Shown here: positions 47,224 through 60,010 of the stretch, piece after piece
Layout of the letters: each line of letters opens with the position of its first letter
Position numbering within the stretch: position 1 is the stretch's first letter
Assembly (NCBI RefSeq): GCF_020740795.1
Contig: NC_067294.1
Coordinates: 19,310,203-19,374,202, forward strand
Direction of reading: 5' to 3'
Source of the DNA: Apus apus
Taxonomy: Eukaryota > Chordata > Aves > Apodiformes > Apodidae
DNA: 64,000 nt
Translations under genes and position numbers: made by a program
Notes under the pieces: generated by a model
Seen by the model: the letters and a program-made list of their open reading frames with translations, nothing else
Told to the model about the DNA's origin: nothing
Databases searched by the model: none

Positions 47224-49599
47224 AAACAGAGGCTCCAGCTTGGTCTGGCTGTGCCCCTGCCTCAGGGCAACAGTGCACATTTGGGCTTTGGCAGCTCAAG
47301 TGCAGCCCCAGGACAAGCTCTGACTTATCTGTAGGACACTTGGCACCAAGGGTCCAAGACCCTCAGGGTACAAAGGTTTGGCCTCAGAGCAGAGACATGC
47401 CAGAGTGGACTGCAGGTGGAAACATGAAGCTGGAACTGGATACAAAGAGCGTGAGCAAACCCTGCTGTTCTCAAGGGCAGAGAAAAACAGGGCTGGGAAG
47501 AGCACCCTGGAAGGAAATGGATTTCTTGTCAGTGGTGGCTCTGCTGCCCTTGAGGGCCTTTGGCAGAGATGAAGCTGATCTCCTGGAATGACAAGGTGCT
47601 GCTGACAGGCCCACTGTGAAAACTGATGGTCTGTTCCTTAACTGTTTTTTCCAGACGCTCAGCAAAGGTTGGTGGGGAGGAAAAACAGAGGTTGGAAAGT
47701 GTTGGCCCATGACTGAGACCCCACTGTGAAGTGCTGCCTCTTCATAGACTGCCCTACACCTACTGGGTTGAGAAGGGACAGACCTTGCCACGCTGCAGAG
47801 GTGCCACGAGTTCCTTGCACAAAGTCCTCAAACCTGTCTGTGATGCTGCCTGCAGTGTCTGTTCCACACTCACTTTGGGTGGGGATGGCTTTCCAGGTAA
47901 GGACCATCTCTGTCCTGGCCAAATGCAGGTAGGTGTTTGTGAGAGCCTTGGCAACTCATGTAACTCTACAGGCCTGTGTCTGGAATTAGAATTACTGGCC
48001 TGAATTTTATTAGGACATCTGGGGTTGTTCATGGTTCCACCATCACTGCCATCAGTGGAGATCTTGTCAGCCCAGCTGACGGAGCAGAAACAGGGAGACT
48101 TCGCCCTCCCTGTGGGACATGACTCCATGTCCTCAGATGAATCCCTGCATAGGCTGCCCACAACGTAACAAGCACAGACACATTTTGTAGACGTCAAAGT
48201 GGACATTTGATGTCATTTCACTCTGCCAAAGTGATTCCCCAACAGCCTCCAAGAAATTTCCCCCAGATGGTGCCCTGTCTCTAAGCATTGCTCCACTAGT
48301 ATGCCCATTGCTCATCTGTATGCCCACCTGACCTGAGGTCAGAGGGATCCCAGCTCCTTGGGTTTTGTATTGTGTGCGTGGTGCAGCCGAAGACCACAGA
48401 CATGGAATGAGGGCTGTATCCCGTCCCTCAGCAAGGGTACCTGACATCATTCCATGTCCCTGTTTCCTGTCTAGAGATGGTACAGTGATTCTTGGAGCTA
48501 AATCTTTTCCTGATAGGAGAAATGACAGTGGAGGAAAGAGGTGTCTGTTGCCAGCTGAGGGAGAACAAATCAGTGATCACTTCACCCTGTTTTCCAGAAA
48601 GTTCCCCTGCAGCCCCAGAGACAGCTGGAGGAAGCCCAGAGGGGGGAGATGGTGCCTTGGGCTGGTCCTCTGCTGCTGAGCTGGCTGGGCTCCTGGGATG
48701 GAGGGAGCTGATGGCAAGTGGGCAGCTCTGCAGAGAGACGGCTCTGCCCAGGAGCAGCTCCTCTGCACAGGCAGTAGGGCTGAGGGCACTGCCTGCAGGC
48801 ACCAGGGGACAGGAGTTGGGAGGCAGAGAGAGAATAAAGGCAGCATGGAGTGGGAGGAGAGATGAGAACAGCAGGGTCCTGCAGCCCAGGGGGAGTGTGC
48901 TGAGGCAGGGACTGCTGCCTGCCAGGGTCAGCTCTCAGCCTGCATGCGGAGCTTCCCTCGGCACTGTAGGGAGAAGCTGTGGGTGGACAGAAGGAGTGAC
49001 CTCCAGCAGGGCAGGGGTCTTCTGCTGTTAGCAGAGTGCTGCATAGGTCAGGGCTGGTCACAGCTTCACCCCTAGCTCATGACATTTCTACAGGGACTTT
49101 TCAAGAAGCACATTAGGTCACCAACAGCCACCTCAGGTTTCTGTGATTTGGAATTTAGCCCCTGCACACACAGAGATGCCCCTGGCAGGGGTCCTGCCCC
49201 TGGCTGGGGTTTGCAGGCAGAGCTGAGCACACAGTGGTGGGATGCAAGCATGGGCAGCGAGCTGAGCTGGGAATAGGATAATGGCTTCTGGCAGAAACAT
49301 CTCCAGCAGCAGAGACACAGGCAGGGAGTGAGAGGGAGCTGCTGCCAGAAACACTGGGGAGGTGATGTGGCACCTCCCTGCTGTCCCTGCAGTGCAGACA
49401 CCTTCCCTGTAGCAGCTCTTCCCTGTTCTTCCCCAGCCCAAGCAGAGCCTCTGCCCTCAAACCCAGGGTGTGTCTGGCAGGCATTACCTCTGCAGCAGCC
49501 AGGGCCCAGAAAGCAAGCACCAGCCCCTGTTCTCCAGCTGGATTTGCCTGTCCCTCCTCCCTTGGCAGGAGCATTTTGCCATGTCACTGCTTCCCCCCC
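47224..49599. other. Gene-free stretch left of the inverted duplication
   Basis: About 2.4 kb of moderately GC-rich DNA. A 179-codon plus frame (48492-49028) and a 267-codon minus frame (49872-49072) lack any motif I recognise and overlap each other with no splice context. I see no supportable gene. Confidence 0.4.
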
Positions 49600-52500
49600 T
49601 GCCTGCACTGCCCTTGTATCCCCCCATGGATTGCCTGAGTCAGTGCCTGGGATAGGGGTTGGAGGGGACAAGTTCAGCTCCTGTCCAGATGTTGCCTCTT
49701 TGGGTCCTGCTCTGCAGATGTCGTTGTGGCAGCAAAGTGCCCAAGTCTCCTGTGGGAAATTCAGGACATTCAGCCATTTCCCTGGGTGTTCTGCTGGGCT
49801 GCAGGGTGCCCTCCAGAAAGGCACAGCTTTGCCAGAGTATCTCTTTGCTAACAAGGATCCCTGTGGAGAAGACACCTGGGTTCCAAGGCCATGGTAATGC
49901 TGCTGTACAGTCCTATGTGGGCAGCTGCAGTGATCCCTCTGTGTCCCAGTCTAGGGGAGGACAGATGAGATCCTGCTCAGGTGCCCTAAGAAAAAGTGAG
50001 GACTCTTGTAATCTGTTCTTTCAGCCTGGGTTCCTCTGTTCTCAGCAGAGTCCGGTTTCTCTCTAGGGAAACTTGTGATCGTCCCCCAGCTCCAAGCTGC
50101 CGGCACAGGGCAGCTGAGACCAGGACTGATGGGCAGAACAGCTCTCCTCTCTCTGCACTAAGGGACAGGCCCTTTGCCCCTCACCACCCACAAGGTTTCT
50201 CTTGGGATACAGTAGAAATGTCAGGGATTGAAACCACCCCAAACCACTCCCAAAATGGCAGCAGAAACTAGAACAAAAGAAGCAAACCAAAACCCTCTCG
50301 GCTCAGTTCTGCATCTGGGCAAATTGGGAACAATGCCAAGAAGCTCTTGACTCTCTCTCACGGGTACATTTAGTATGAGATCATGTTGTGTTCTTAGATT
50401 CCTTTCACAGAACAGCAAGGACTCCCCAAAAGCCCATCACAGATTCTCTGCTGCCAATGGTACCCTCAGCTTACAAAACCTGAAACTGAAGTGAGGGAGT
50501 TGCAAAGAGGTGCCCTGAAAAGAGAAAATCTGAATGTGGGGTTGCTGTGAGACATGCAATATGTTTTGCTCAGAGATGTCTGGCCTCACGCGGTACTGCC
50601 TTTTCCTTATCAACCCATAGGAAGGAAATGTCCAACAGCAGCTCTATCACCCAGTTCCTCCTCCTGGCATTTGCAGACAAGCAGGAGCTGCAGCTCTTGC
50701 ACTTCAGGGTCTTCCTGGACATCTGCCTTACTGCCCTCCTGGGCAATGGCCTCATCATCACCACCATTGCCTGTGACCACCACCTCCACACACCCATGTA
50801 CTTCTTCCTCCTCAACCTCTCCCTTCTCGACCTGGGCTGCATCTCCACCACCCTCCCCAAAGCCATGGCCCATTCCCTCTGGGACACCAGGGCCATCTCC
50901 TACACAGGATGTGCTGCACAGGTCTTTTTCTTTCTCTTCTTCATTGTCGGGGAGTATTGTCTTCTCACCATCATGTCCTATGACTGCTACGTGGCCATCT
51001 CAGACCCCTGCACTACGGGACCCTCCTGGGCAGCAGAGCTTGTGTCCACATGGCAGCAGCTGCCTGGGCCGCTGGGTTCCTCTATGCTCTGCTGCACACG
51101 GCCAGTACATTTTCACTGCCCCTCTGCCAGGGCAATACCCTGGGACAGTTCTTCTGTGAAATACCCCAAATCCTCAAGCTGTCCTGCTCACACTCCTACC
51201 TCAGGGAAGTCTGGCTTTTTGTGTTTAGTGCCTGTTTAGCATTTGGGTGTTTTGTCTTCATTGTGGTGTCCTGTGTGGGGATCTTCAGAGCCATGCTGAG
51301 GATCCCCTCTCAGCAGGGACAGCACAAAGCCTTTTCCACCTGCCTCCCTCACCTGGCTGTGGTCTCCCTGTTTATCAGCACTGCCATGTTTGCCTACCTG
51401 AAGCCCCCCTCCTTTTCCTCCCCATCCCTGGATCTGTTAGTGGCAGCTCTGTACTCAGTGGTGCCTCCAGCAGTGAACACGAGATCAAGGATGCTGTTAG
51501 GAAACTGATTCTATGGACATTTTTCAAGAGTGAGAAATTTACCCCCTCTTTCCAGAAATGACTCGCACACATCCACCCTTTTGCTATCTTTTTTTTTAAA
51601 AATATATATTTGTAATCCTTATATTTATAATTATTGCCGTTGCTCCCAGTTATGTTCCTCCACAAGTGTTTACTTTTGCGTCACTACATCTGAGAGTTGT
51701 ACCTTTTGTCACCTGGTTCCTTTATAAAAGTGTGTCCAATACTGGCATCGCTGTAATAAAATGGGATCTCCCTGCTCCAGAGCTTTCATGCTGGGCTCTT
51801 TCTCCAAAGTGGTTTCAGTAACTGCACCACTGGAATTCCTCTTCCTCCCCACATTCAAGATCAGAAAATTTGGATCTTCTTTCTAACTTTTTAGAGATAT
51901 AGGAGTGGATTTAACAGTCACCAGTTGGTGGCTGGTGACAGGTGAGATGGTGAGTATCACTGATTGCTGCACCCAGGGTTTTCCCAGAGGGGAACACAGA
52001 AGACACCCATCATATGGATTTCTGGAGAGCACAGTGGTTCTGCAGGGTCAGCATGTTCCTGGGGTTGTGTTGGATGGAAGACGTGGGCAAAGATGTGGTT
52101 TGGGGCCTTAAGCCCAGAACATGTGGAGGCCTCCTCTGGGCACTCTGTGCTTCCTCTCCACTGGACTAGAGTAGGAATTTCCACCAAGGGCACTGCAGTC
52201 TGGGGTGGCCACGTTCCTCTGAATACATCCCCTTGTGCAGCTGGCCTTGTTCATGGTGAGCTTGAACCACTGGCTCATAAGTTGTCCTTTAGAGTGCCAT
52301 GCTCCTGAGGGCCATTGCTCATCTGGTCAGGTTCCCTGAGACATGGGGTTACTCTTCATCCCCACCACTGATGCAGAACTTTTGCTTCTTCTTTGGAGGT
52401 AAAACTTTGGAGGTTTATCTTTGCTGAATCCCAGAACTTCAGAATCCTCCTGGATTTAAGCTGCACTTTGTCAGTCCTTAATGCTGCCATGCAGATGGCT

Positions 52501-52660
52501 CATTCTGGTCGTGGTGAGCCATCAACACAAGGTAACAGCATGAGGAGATTGCAGAACACTCTGGAAGTAAAAGATGTTACTAGATTTGAACTGTCCCATG
52601 TTGGAATCTTCACAACAAGCACACTAGAAACATCTTTGTGCCCCATATAGAGGGCATCAA
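49600..52660 (+). repeat. Left arm of a ~3 kb inverted duplication
   Basis: Matches the reverse complement of about 60010-63070 along its length, with indels. Anchors include 'cctccagaaaggcacagct' (49812), 'gcacaggg cagctgag' (50104), the olfactory receptor, 'gcagctggccttgttcatgg' (52238) and 'tgtgccccata' (52637). Divergence is clearly visible by eye, so this is an old duplication and not an assembly mirror. Confidence 0.8.
50628..51561 (+). pseudogene. Olfactory receptor pseudogene, avian gamma-c (OR14-like), copy 1
   Basis: Seven-transmembrane odorant receptor relic. The start is MSNSSSITQFLLLAFADKQE, with TM1 GNGLIITTIACDHHLHTPMY, TM2 FFLLNLSLLDLGCISTTLPK and TM3 VGEYCLLTIMSYDCYVAI, where the DRY Arg is replaced by Cys (DCY). 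About base 51003-51010 a one-base deletion shifts the frame; the receptor resumes in another frame (HMAAAAWAAGFLYALLHTA at about 51044, then FSTCLPHLAVVSLFISTAMF in TM6). A second lesion near 51475-51482 removes about 28 bases, taking the TM7 NPLIY motif and shifting the frame again before EIKDAVRKLI. Two frameshifts, so no full receptor is made. Confidence 0.93.
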
Positions 52661-53559
52661 GCAAAGCCAAGGCCAGTGCTTTGAGAGCAGTGCTGGGCTG
52701 TTTGTAGAGGAATGGGTGAGGATGATCAAAGAGAAGAGCCTTGGAGGGGAAAAGGAAAACCAAAAGGTCAGCTCAGGTTGTGATGAGACCAGGTTGGGGG
52801 ATCCTGTCTGGCAGCCTTGAGGCCATAACTTGAGTGGGACAAAAAAGCCACAGCGGAGTCAACCCAAGTTATGTGTGCTCAGTTCTCTGGTCCTGGGGAA
52901 CCTGAGTGCTCCACCTATCATTAGCATGGGAATACCCATTCTAGAAGGAAATGCACAGTCACTCACCCTGGAGGGGACCTTGGGAGATCTCTAGGCCAAA
53001 GCAAACCTCAGTCCATGGAGAAAGGGAAATGAGGATTGGGCTGTTTGCACGCCAGGCTGTGTCAGTGTCAGATGTACAACCTGTGCAGACAGTTCGGATA
53101 CCTCCTGGAGATGGTCTTAGTCCCTCCATTTATGTAGGAGCTGGCTCTGGAATTCCAACATCCTTCCAGATCTTCCGTGCACAGATGAACAGACACAGAG
53201 AAATGTCTCTCTCCAGCCTATAATCACAGAACCCTTGAGGGTTCTGTGCTTCCTCTTCATGCTTCACCTTAGTCAGAAGCTCCTTTCTCACCCATCCCAG
53301 CCTCCTGTGTCCTTGATGTGACTTCCTGAAGGGTGCACTGGATCATGAAGAGGTGATCCTTGACCATTAAACAGCTCTCTGCAGAATCCACCTGGCCACA
53401 GACAGCCCCTGACCCAAAGCTATGAACATTTCCTTCCTTAACTCTTACCCCAATCAGGCTCTGTGCTATGGAGCTCTCCGCCCAAGTCCCAGATAAAACT
53501 CTAACCCCTGCCATGGCTGCAGACACCTTCCCCTAGACCAGGTTGTTCAAAGGTCCATC
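52661..53559. other. Spacer of the inverted duplication, left part
   Basis: No gene. A sliver at 52965-53000 ('ctggaggggaccttgggaga') resembles a CR1 end. Otherwise nothing is recognised. Confidence 0.4.
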
Positions 53560-54165
53560 AGCTAGGCACTCTGAGCAGGACACCAAACCTCTCTCTAAAA
53601 CTGCCTAATCCTGAAACAGAGCATTAACCAAACTCTGACTTCAAATAGTTAACTGTTTGCAGGGTGTAAATCTTTCATCTGGGCCTACTGCTACTGACTT
53701 GTAAAAGCCTTTTGTGTGAGCTTATCTGTAGTTTTAGGGAAGAAATACAAGGGTCCTTGAAGAAGAAAGAAGCCATTGAACTGCAGCTAAGTGTGACTAA
53801 GAATGTCTTTTGTAACCAATTCTAAGGAGTAAGCAGAAATAGAAGAGACAGAACTCGGCCAAAGGTTCCTGTGAGGAAGACTCAAGGATGAAGTAAACAA
53901 CCCTGAGGAGACCCTAATGGACTTAAAACTCATGCGATAATGGGTGGACACTTATGTAAATGATTTCTTGGGAAACTAATGAATATGCAAACTGTTTCAT
54001 AGAAATATTACACATAATTAAGTATCATCTGTATATGTATCTCTCACCTTACCCTGTAAGGTGCGCACATTTTTGGAGGACCTATGCCCTGTGCGTCCGG
54101 CGCCGTGAATAAAGATACCGACTGAACAGCACTTGGACTGTTGGGTGAACTTTGTTTCAATGCCT
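53560..54165 (+). mobile_element. ERV LTR-like segment with poly(A) signal (family D)
   Basis: An AT-rich 5' part, then 'cttaccctgtaaggtgcgca', 'gcgtccggcgccgtgaataa' (AATAAA at 54108-54113) and a short GC-poor tail. This layout (U3-R with AATAAA in R) is typical of avian LTRs. Boundaries are approximate and no internal retroviral genes adjoin it. Confidence 0.5.
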
Positions 54166-55199
54166 GTCCCGCAAAGGCAAGCTCTGAACCCCAAACCCCA
54201 CCCTTAACATCTAAATCCCAAAGCCCTCGTACCCACACTCTAACCTCCTCAGTTCTACCTCCCCACACAGCTGGGGCAAGGGCCAGGATCATGTGGCTGC
54301 AGAGGAGTCACAAGGCACAGGAAGAGGAATGTGAGATGACCAGCTTTCAGGCCACCAGAAGGAGATGGGTGGGAGTGCTATGATGATGTCAGCTGTGCCT
54401 CAGGAACGCATGGGCCATCTGGAGGTCCATCAGCTGGGAAGGTGACTGTGAGGTCACACCTGCCAGAATCCCTGACAGGGCAGCAGCAGACCTGGATGTC
54501 GGTTGGCACCAGGAGGTGCCTTTGATCATGGAGCACCAAGCTGTGCAGATCTCACCAGTTGAAATGTTTTCCCACTTTACTCTTCTGAGCCCTTTCAATG
54601 TTTTCTTACGAAGAAAAAAACAACTCCAGTCGTCTTTCCTGCTGCCACAAAAAGGTGATGTTCACACAGGAATTTGTTGCTGCAGTTTTGGAGACAGGTA
54701 AGGACATGCAGATTGCCTCATGGCCAGTAGCAGCATGGAGCTTCCTGCACTCTTCTCTTATACAGTCAAGTTTCACTTGCCACCCAGGGATCCACTCAGC
54801 ACTACACAGCCTGAAGGCCAAGCTGTCCACGGGGCACAGCCCAGCCCAGCACGGCCCTGGGCCTGGGTCCACTCAGGTTTACGGTTATGTGGATCACTCA
54901 CTCCATGATATAGAGTGGATCACCAAACCACCTGATGGAGGACAGAAGGAGGACAAGGTCTGCTGTAGACAGCTGGAGGAAGGGACACAGGTTTTAGTCC
55001 TGGTAATAACTCTGGATTTCCAAGGCCATGAGCCTCTGCTCCAAGGCTCTGGTTGAAAGCAAGGTGGAAGGTGATCCCTGACCCATTGGGGGAGTGCTCT
55101 CCTGGACTTGTTCCTCACAAGAAGACAAGGAAGATGTGGAGGGCAGCTTTGGCTGAAGTGCAAGTGAAGGTGTTGGGGTTCACAAGCCTGAGGGAAAAG
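54166..55199. other. Gene-free spacer segment
   Basis: No recognised coding sequence or named repeat. Short frames on both strands only. Confidence 0.4.
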
Positions 55200-55650
55200 A
55201 ACAAGACAAGTTGTAGCAGGGCTGAGTAGAGAGGATAACCTTCCCCAGCCCTCTGACAGTGCTCTTCCTAATGCAGCCCAGGATGCCACTGAGCTTCCTT
55301 GCTGCAAAGGTGCCAAGCCAGGAGAGGACAAGGCTTTGGGGAGCCCTGATAATAGCCTTCCCAGAGCTTCTGTCATCCAAAGGCAGCCAGGCTCTACCCT
55401 GCCGTGCATGATGGGAGGATGAGGACCAGTGGGCATCAGCTGAAATGGGGAGGAAAAACTTTCTTCCCATGAAGACAGTCAACCACTGGAGAGGATCTCC
55501 CAGAGGGCTTGAGCCATCTTCACCTTTGGAACTTTTCAAGCCCCAGTGAATATAGCCATGAGGAACTTTCTCTGATCCCACAGCTGAACTTGCTCTGAGC
55601 AAGAGATGGCCTAGAGACCTCCTGAGGTCCCTTCCTACATGAATGGATCT
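55200..55650. repeat. Mixed, diverged CR1 fragments
   Basis: 55200-55390 reads as minus-oriented CR1 ('gctcttcctaatgcagccca' 'ggatgccactgagcttcctt'). 55390-55645 reads as plus-oriented ('ggggaggaaaaactttcttc', 'gacctcctgaggtcccttcc'). Confidence 0.6.
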
Positions 55651-55699
55651 TTGCTTCCATGCACCAAGGATCTTGCCTTGAAAGGTGAAAAATCACTGA

Positions 55700-56095
55700 G
55701 GTTCCTGGTGAGAAGTAAAGCCAGCTGGAAAGTTTTATCAGATGATCTCTGTCTTTCTTGTCCCACCCCAGGAAATGTTGCTTATGACCCCATTGTAGAA
55801 GGCTACCAAGTTTGTCAAGCAGGATTTGCCCTTGGTGAAGCCATGTTGGCTGTCATCAATCACCCCTTTGCTTTCCAAGTGCCTTAGTAGAGCCTTCAGT
55901 AGGATCTGTTTGGCACAGAAGTGAGACTGACTGGCCTGTAGTTCCCCAAGTCTTCCTTTTTCCCCTTCTTGAAAACAGGGCTTATGTTTCCCTTTGTCCA
56001 GTCACTGGGGATTTCTTCACACTGCCAAGATTTTTCAAATATGATGGACAGATACTTTTGGTCTTCCAGGATAGCAGCCTCCAAGCACAGAAATG
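55700..56095 (-). repeat. CR1 LINE RT N-terminal fragment, reverse orientation
   Basis: The minus strand encodes [39 protein letters not shown] and, in another frame, [20 protein letters not shown], the first fingers/palm blocks of CR1 RT. This part of ORF2 is missing from most other copies here. Confidence 0.9.
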
Positions 56096-56289
56096 GTTTG
56101 TATCAAAATTCTGTTGAAACTGGAAAGTAAATTCAAGGGCACCATAATAGCCTGTTACTACTTCAGGGAGGGTTACTGAAGAAGCACAGACATGATGGTA
56201 TCACTGCTAAAGAGCTGGTGTGGGAAACTTTTCTTCCCCCACATCAGTCTAAACAAAATGCCTTTTAAGCCAGCGAAGGCCTCTCCTGA

Positions 56290-57310
56290 TTATTCCCAGC
56301 TAACGAACTAAAACAGACTTGCTTCTCAAGGACAACTAAACCCAAAACAACAGATGTGGCCAGGGACAGAAAGGATGGGCGACAAGCCACCCTGTGCCCC
56401 TGGCAGTCACTGCCCTAACGTGGGGCTCATGGACGCTCGTTGGCTCTGGACAGTGACACTGACTGGACAGGTGGGTCAGGGGGTATCAAAGGGGCGAGGG
56501 CAGCAGGTGGGCCCTTCCCTCCTCCCTGAGGCCCGTTCGGACGCTTTCTGCCTGGGACACCCCCCTGCTGCGGACACTGGTGCTGGGACCCTGCCTGCCT
56601 GCCTGCCCCGGGTCCAGCCTGAGCCTCAGCGCCGAGCGTGCCGGGGTCCCGAGCCCTGGGGTCGGGGCCGGAGCCCCCTCCCCATGTTGCTGCCGCTGGA
56701 GGGGAAACCAACGGGCGCTGCACTCACTGCCGAGAGGCTGCCCCTCCGACACCACGGACCTGCCATCCTGCCTGGCGAGAAGGGGCCACCGACCAACCCT
56801 GCCGCTGGGAACGGAGCCCTCGGGGACAAGCCGCCGGAGGAACATCACACACACACATTCCTTTCCTCATACCCCCATACACAGCGCAACCTCTTAGGGC
56901 TTCCTTCCCTCCTCCCTTTGGTCCTTAACCCCCTCCCTCAAAAGCTCAGGACCTCTTGCATTGCCTCCCTAAAGGAGCTTTCTCACTACACACATATTGA
57001 TATCCCTGGTAGCCATTCACACCTGCATTGTCCCTAAACATCATCCCTCGGTTTGTGTTAACCCTTAATAAACCGATCAGTTTGTGGAGCAAACCTTGGC
57101 TTCAGAGGCAATTTCTGAGCGTGGTGGGGTGGGGGTGCTTTCTAACCACCCCCCTGAAATACGGTCCCACGGTGGCCGTTCCTCCGTGAGAGGCAGCGCC
57201 GTGTGTGACCCTCGGTCTTATTCAAAAACCCCTCCACATCGGGAGGGGGAGTCGCAAAAGCACCTGACAGCTGGGAGCCCCCCAGTACCGGCTTGCGACA
57301 GCTGGCATAG
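56290..57310 (+). mobile_element. LTR-like GC-rich segment with poly(A) signal (family E)
   Basis: GC-rich 56480-56850, then 'aacccttaataaaccgatca' (AATAAA at 57067-57072), a G-rich U5-like tract and 'gccccccagtaccggcttgc'. The layout suggests an ERV LTR/leader, but I cannot name the family and no gag follows. It could instead be an unrelated terminal exon. Confidence 0.3.
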
Positions 57311-57854
57311 AGAGATCTGAGATAGGTGGTTTGCTCTTTGCGTCTGTCGTCACCAACAAGGTCTCACAGGCCTTTGTGCCTCCAGGCAGGACTCTGGAGG
57401 AAAACAGCCAGTGGTGGATGGAATCAAATCAGGGGCTACTTGGGCAAACTCAAGTGCTACCTGTCAGAAGGGACCAGATGTATACATCTTTATTTACATA
57501 GAGGGAGGGAAAGTGTCATCAGCTCATCAGCTTGCTGGTCCACGTCCATGGCCTATGAAACAATAATGAGAACTTACAGACCAGCATCAAAGTTCTGGAA
57601 ATGAAGACTCCTGGCACACTTACTACACCAACATATTTTCTGCATATGTGGCAACTTCTGCCTAACATCTCCCTTCAGGGGTTGATACAGTTGCCCACAG
57701 AGAGGTGGCCATTGCCTTCAAGATCGCCAGGGGTAGGTATTGTCCCCACGTGGGACAGGGAATTGTGCCCAAGGCTGAGGGGAGCCTTTCTGGAGCAGGA
57801 GTTGGTGGACAAGCAGGGTGGGCCAAAGCATCTCTATTGAGACGACTGAGTTCA
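57311..57854. other. Gene-free spacer segment
   Basis: No recognised gene or repeat. Confidence 0.4.
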
Positions 57855-57950
57855 TAGAATCATATCATAGCACAGGCCTTGAACACTTCCAGGGATGGGG
57901 CTTCCACAACTTCTCTGGGCAACCTGTTCCAGTGTATTCTTTACTGGACT
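57855..57950 (-). repeat. CR1 LINE fragment, reverse orientation
   Basis: 'catagaatcatatcatagca' then 'cacttccagggatggggctt' and 'ctctgggcaacctgttccag': a minus-oriented CR1 with an internal deletion of the usual spacer. Confidence 0.85.
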
Positions 57951-58184
57951 TTGCCTTCCTTTGTCTTCTGTTTTTTGGAAATTAAGAAACAACTCCCTGC
58001 AGCTCATTCTCCATGTGAAGCAGGTGGGACTTGGTGTCAATGGGACTTCAGTGGAGAAAGCCTCAGTTTGAGAAAGGCGCTGAAAGTCCCAGGGGGGTTG
58101 ATAAGAGAAGTGTGGGGTTGGAGCAGGGACCAAGACTGAGCAGGGAGGGTCTGACACACATGGTCTTGACTTCCCTGCATACTC

Positions 58185-59090
58185 AGAGTCCAACAGAAGA
58201 TGCCCTAAACCACATCCACCAACACCACATCCAAAAGACCCTTAAACACACCCAGGGATGGTGTCCCAGCCACCTCCTTGGGAAGCCCATTCCAGTGTCT
58301 GACCACTCTTTCTGTGATTTTTTTTTTCCTAATGTCCAGTCTAAATCTACCACATTGCAGCTTGAAGCCATTCCCTCTTGTTCTATCACTAATTACCTAT
58401 GAGGAGACCAGCACCAACCTCTCTTCAATGTCCTTTCAGCTATTTGTAGTGTGATGAGGTCTCCCCTCAGCCTCCTCTTTCTTCAAACTAAACATTCCCA
58501 GCTCCTTCAAGCGTTCATATGATTTATTCTCTAGGCCCTTTGCCAGCTTTGTTGCCCTCCTCTGTCCTTGCTCCAGCACCTCGAGATCTCTCTTGAATTG
58601 AGGTGGCCAAAACTGAACACAGTACTCTAGATGTGGCCTCACCAGTGCTGAGTACAGGGGGACAATCACCTCTCTACTTCTGCTGGTCACACTATTTCTA
58701 AGACAAGCCAGGATGCCATTGGCGTTCTTGGCCACCTGGACACACTGCTGGCTCATATTCAGCTGCTTGTCAATTAGAACCTCCAGGTCCTTTTCTGCCA
58801 GACAGCTATCCAGCCACACTTCTCCAAGCCTGTAGTGTTGCTGGGGTTGTTGTGGTGCAAATGCAGGACCCTGCCCTTGGCTTTGTCGAAGTCTATACCA
58901 TTAACATTAGCCCAATGATCCAATCTATCCAAGTTTCTCTGTAGAGCCTCCCTATCCTCGTGCAGATCAACACTCCTGCCTAACGTGGTGTCATCTGCAA
59001 ACTCACTGATGATACACTCTATGTCCTTATCAAGGTCATCAATAAAGATGTTAAACAGAAATGGTCCCAACACTGAGAACTTCACACATT
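58185..59090 (-). repeat. CR1 LINE with RT fragment, reverse orientation
   Basis: The minus strand encodes VLGPFLFNIFIDDLDKDIEC, SEFADDTTLGRSVDLHEDRE (intact ADD catalytic motif), [20 protein letters not shown] and [19 protein letters not shown]. The frame shifts at about 58800. The 3' UTR extends left to about 58185. Confidence 0.92.
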
Positions 59091-59169
59091 CCTCTACAAA
59101 CTGCCTAGCTCTGCTCTTTCTCCACTGTCCCTGGCTTTGCTTTGTGCCCTCTATATCATCATCATCATC

Positions 59170-60010
59170 ATGGAATGGTTTGAGTTGGAAGAGACCTTAA
59201 AGATCATCTAATTTCAACCCCCCTGCATGGGCAGGAACACCTCCCAGTAGATCAGGTTGCTCAGAGCCCCATCTGACCTGTCCTTCAACACTTCCAGGGA
59301 AGGAGCAGCCACAGCTGCTATGGGCAACTTGGGTGAGTGTCTCACCACCCTCACACTAAAGAATTTCCTCCTCATGTCTCACCTAAATCTCCCCTCTTCC
59401 ACTTTTAATCCATTACCCCTTGTCCTCTCACTGCAAGCCCTTGTAAAAAGCCCCTCCTCAGCTTTTCTGAAGCCCCTTCAGGCACTGGAAGATGCTATAA
59501 TATCTCTCCAGAGCCTTCCAGGCCAAACAACCCCAACTCTCCCAGCCTGTCTTCGTAGGAGAGGTCCTCCAGCCCTTGGATCATCTTTGTGACCCTTCTC
59601 TGGACTTTCTTCAGGAGCTCCATGTCCTTCTTATGTTGGGGGCTCCAGAATTGGAAACAGTTCTCCAGGTGGGATCTCATGAGAGCTGAGTAAAGGGGGA
59701 GAATCACCTCCCTGGACCTACTGGCTGCACCACTTTTGAAGAAGCCCAGGAGAGTTGGCTTTCTGGGCTGCAAGCGCACATTGCCGATTCATGGTAAGCT
59801 TCTCCTCCACCATCACCCCCAAGTCTTTCTTGTCTAGGCTACTTTCAACACACCCTTTATTTGTTCTTGGGATTGCTCTGACCCAGGTGCAGGACCTTGC
59901 ACTTAGCCTTGTTGAACTTCATGCAATTTACACAAGCCCACATCTCAAGTCTGTCCAGTCTCCCCCTGGACGGCATTCCTTCCCTCCAGCATGTCAGCCT
60001 CACCACACAG
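59170..60010 (-). repeat. CR1 LINE, second reverse-oriented copy
   Basis: Begins after a (CAT)n at about 59157 with 'ggaatggtttgagttggaag' 'agaccttaaagatcatctaa'. The minus strand carries [20 protein letters not shown] and [14 protein letters not shown]. It abuts the right arm of the inverted duplication near 60010 and may define its inner break. Confidence 0.9.

Noticed and set aside
49072-49875. 267-codon minus-strand frame
   Set aside because: No motif, overlaps a 189-codon frame on the other strand, partly inside the duplicated arm, where the mirror copy does not keep it open.
50570-50896. 108-codon minus-strand frame under the receptor start
   Set aside because: Antisense shadow of the olfactory receptor coding sequence.
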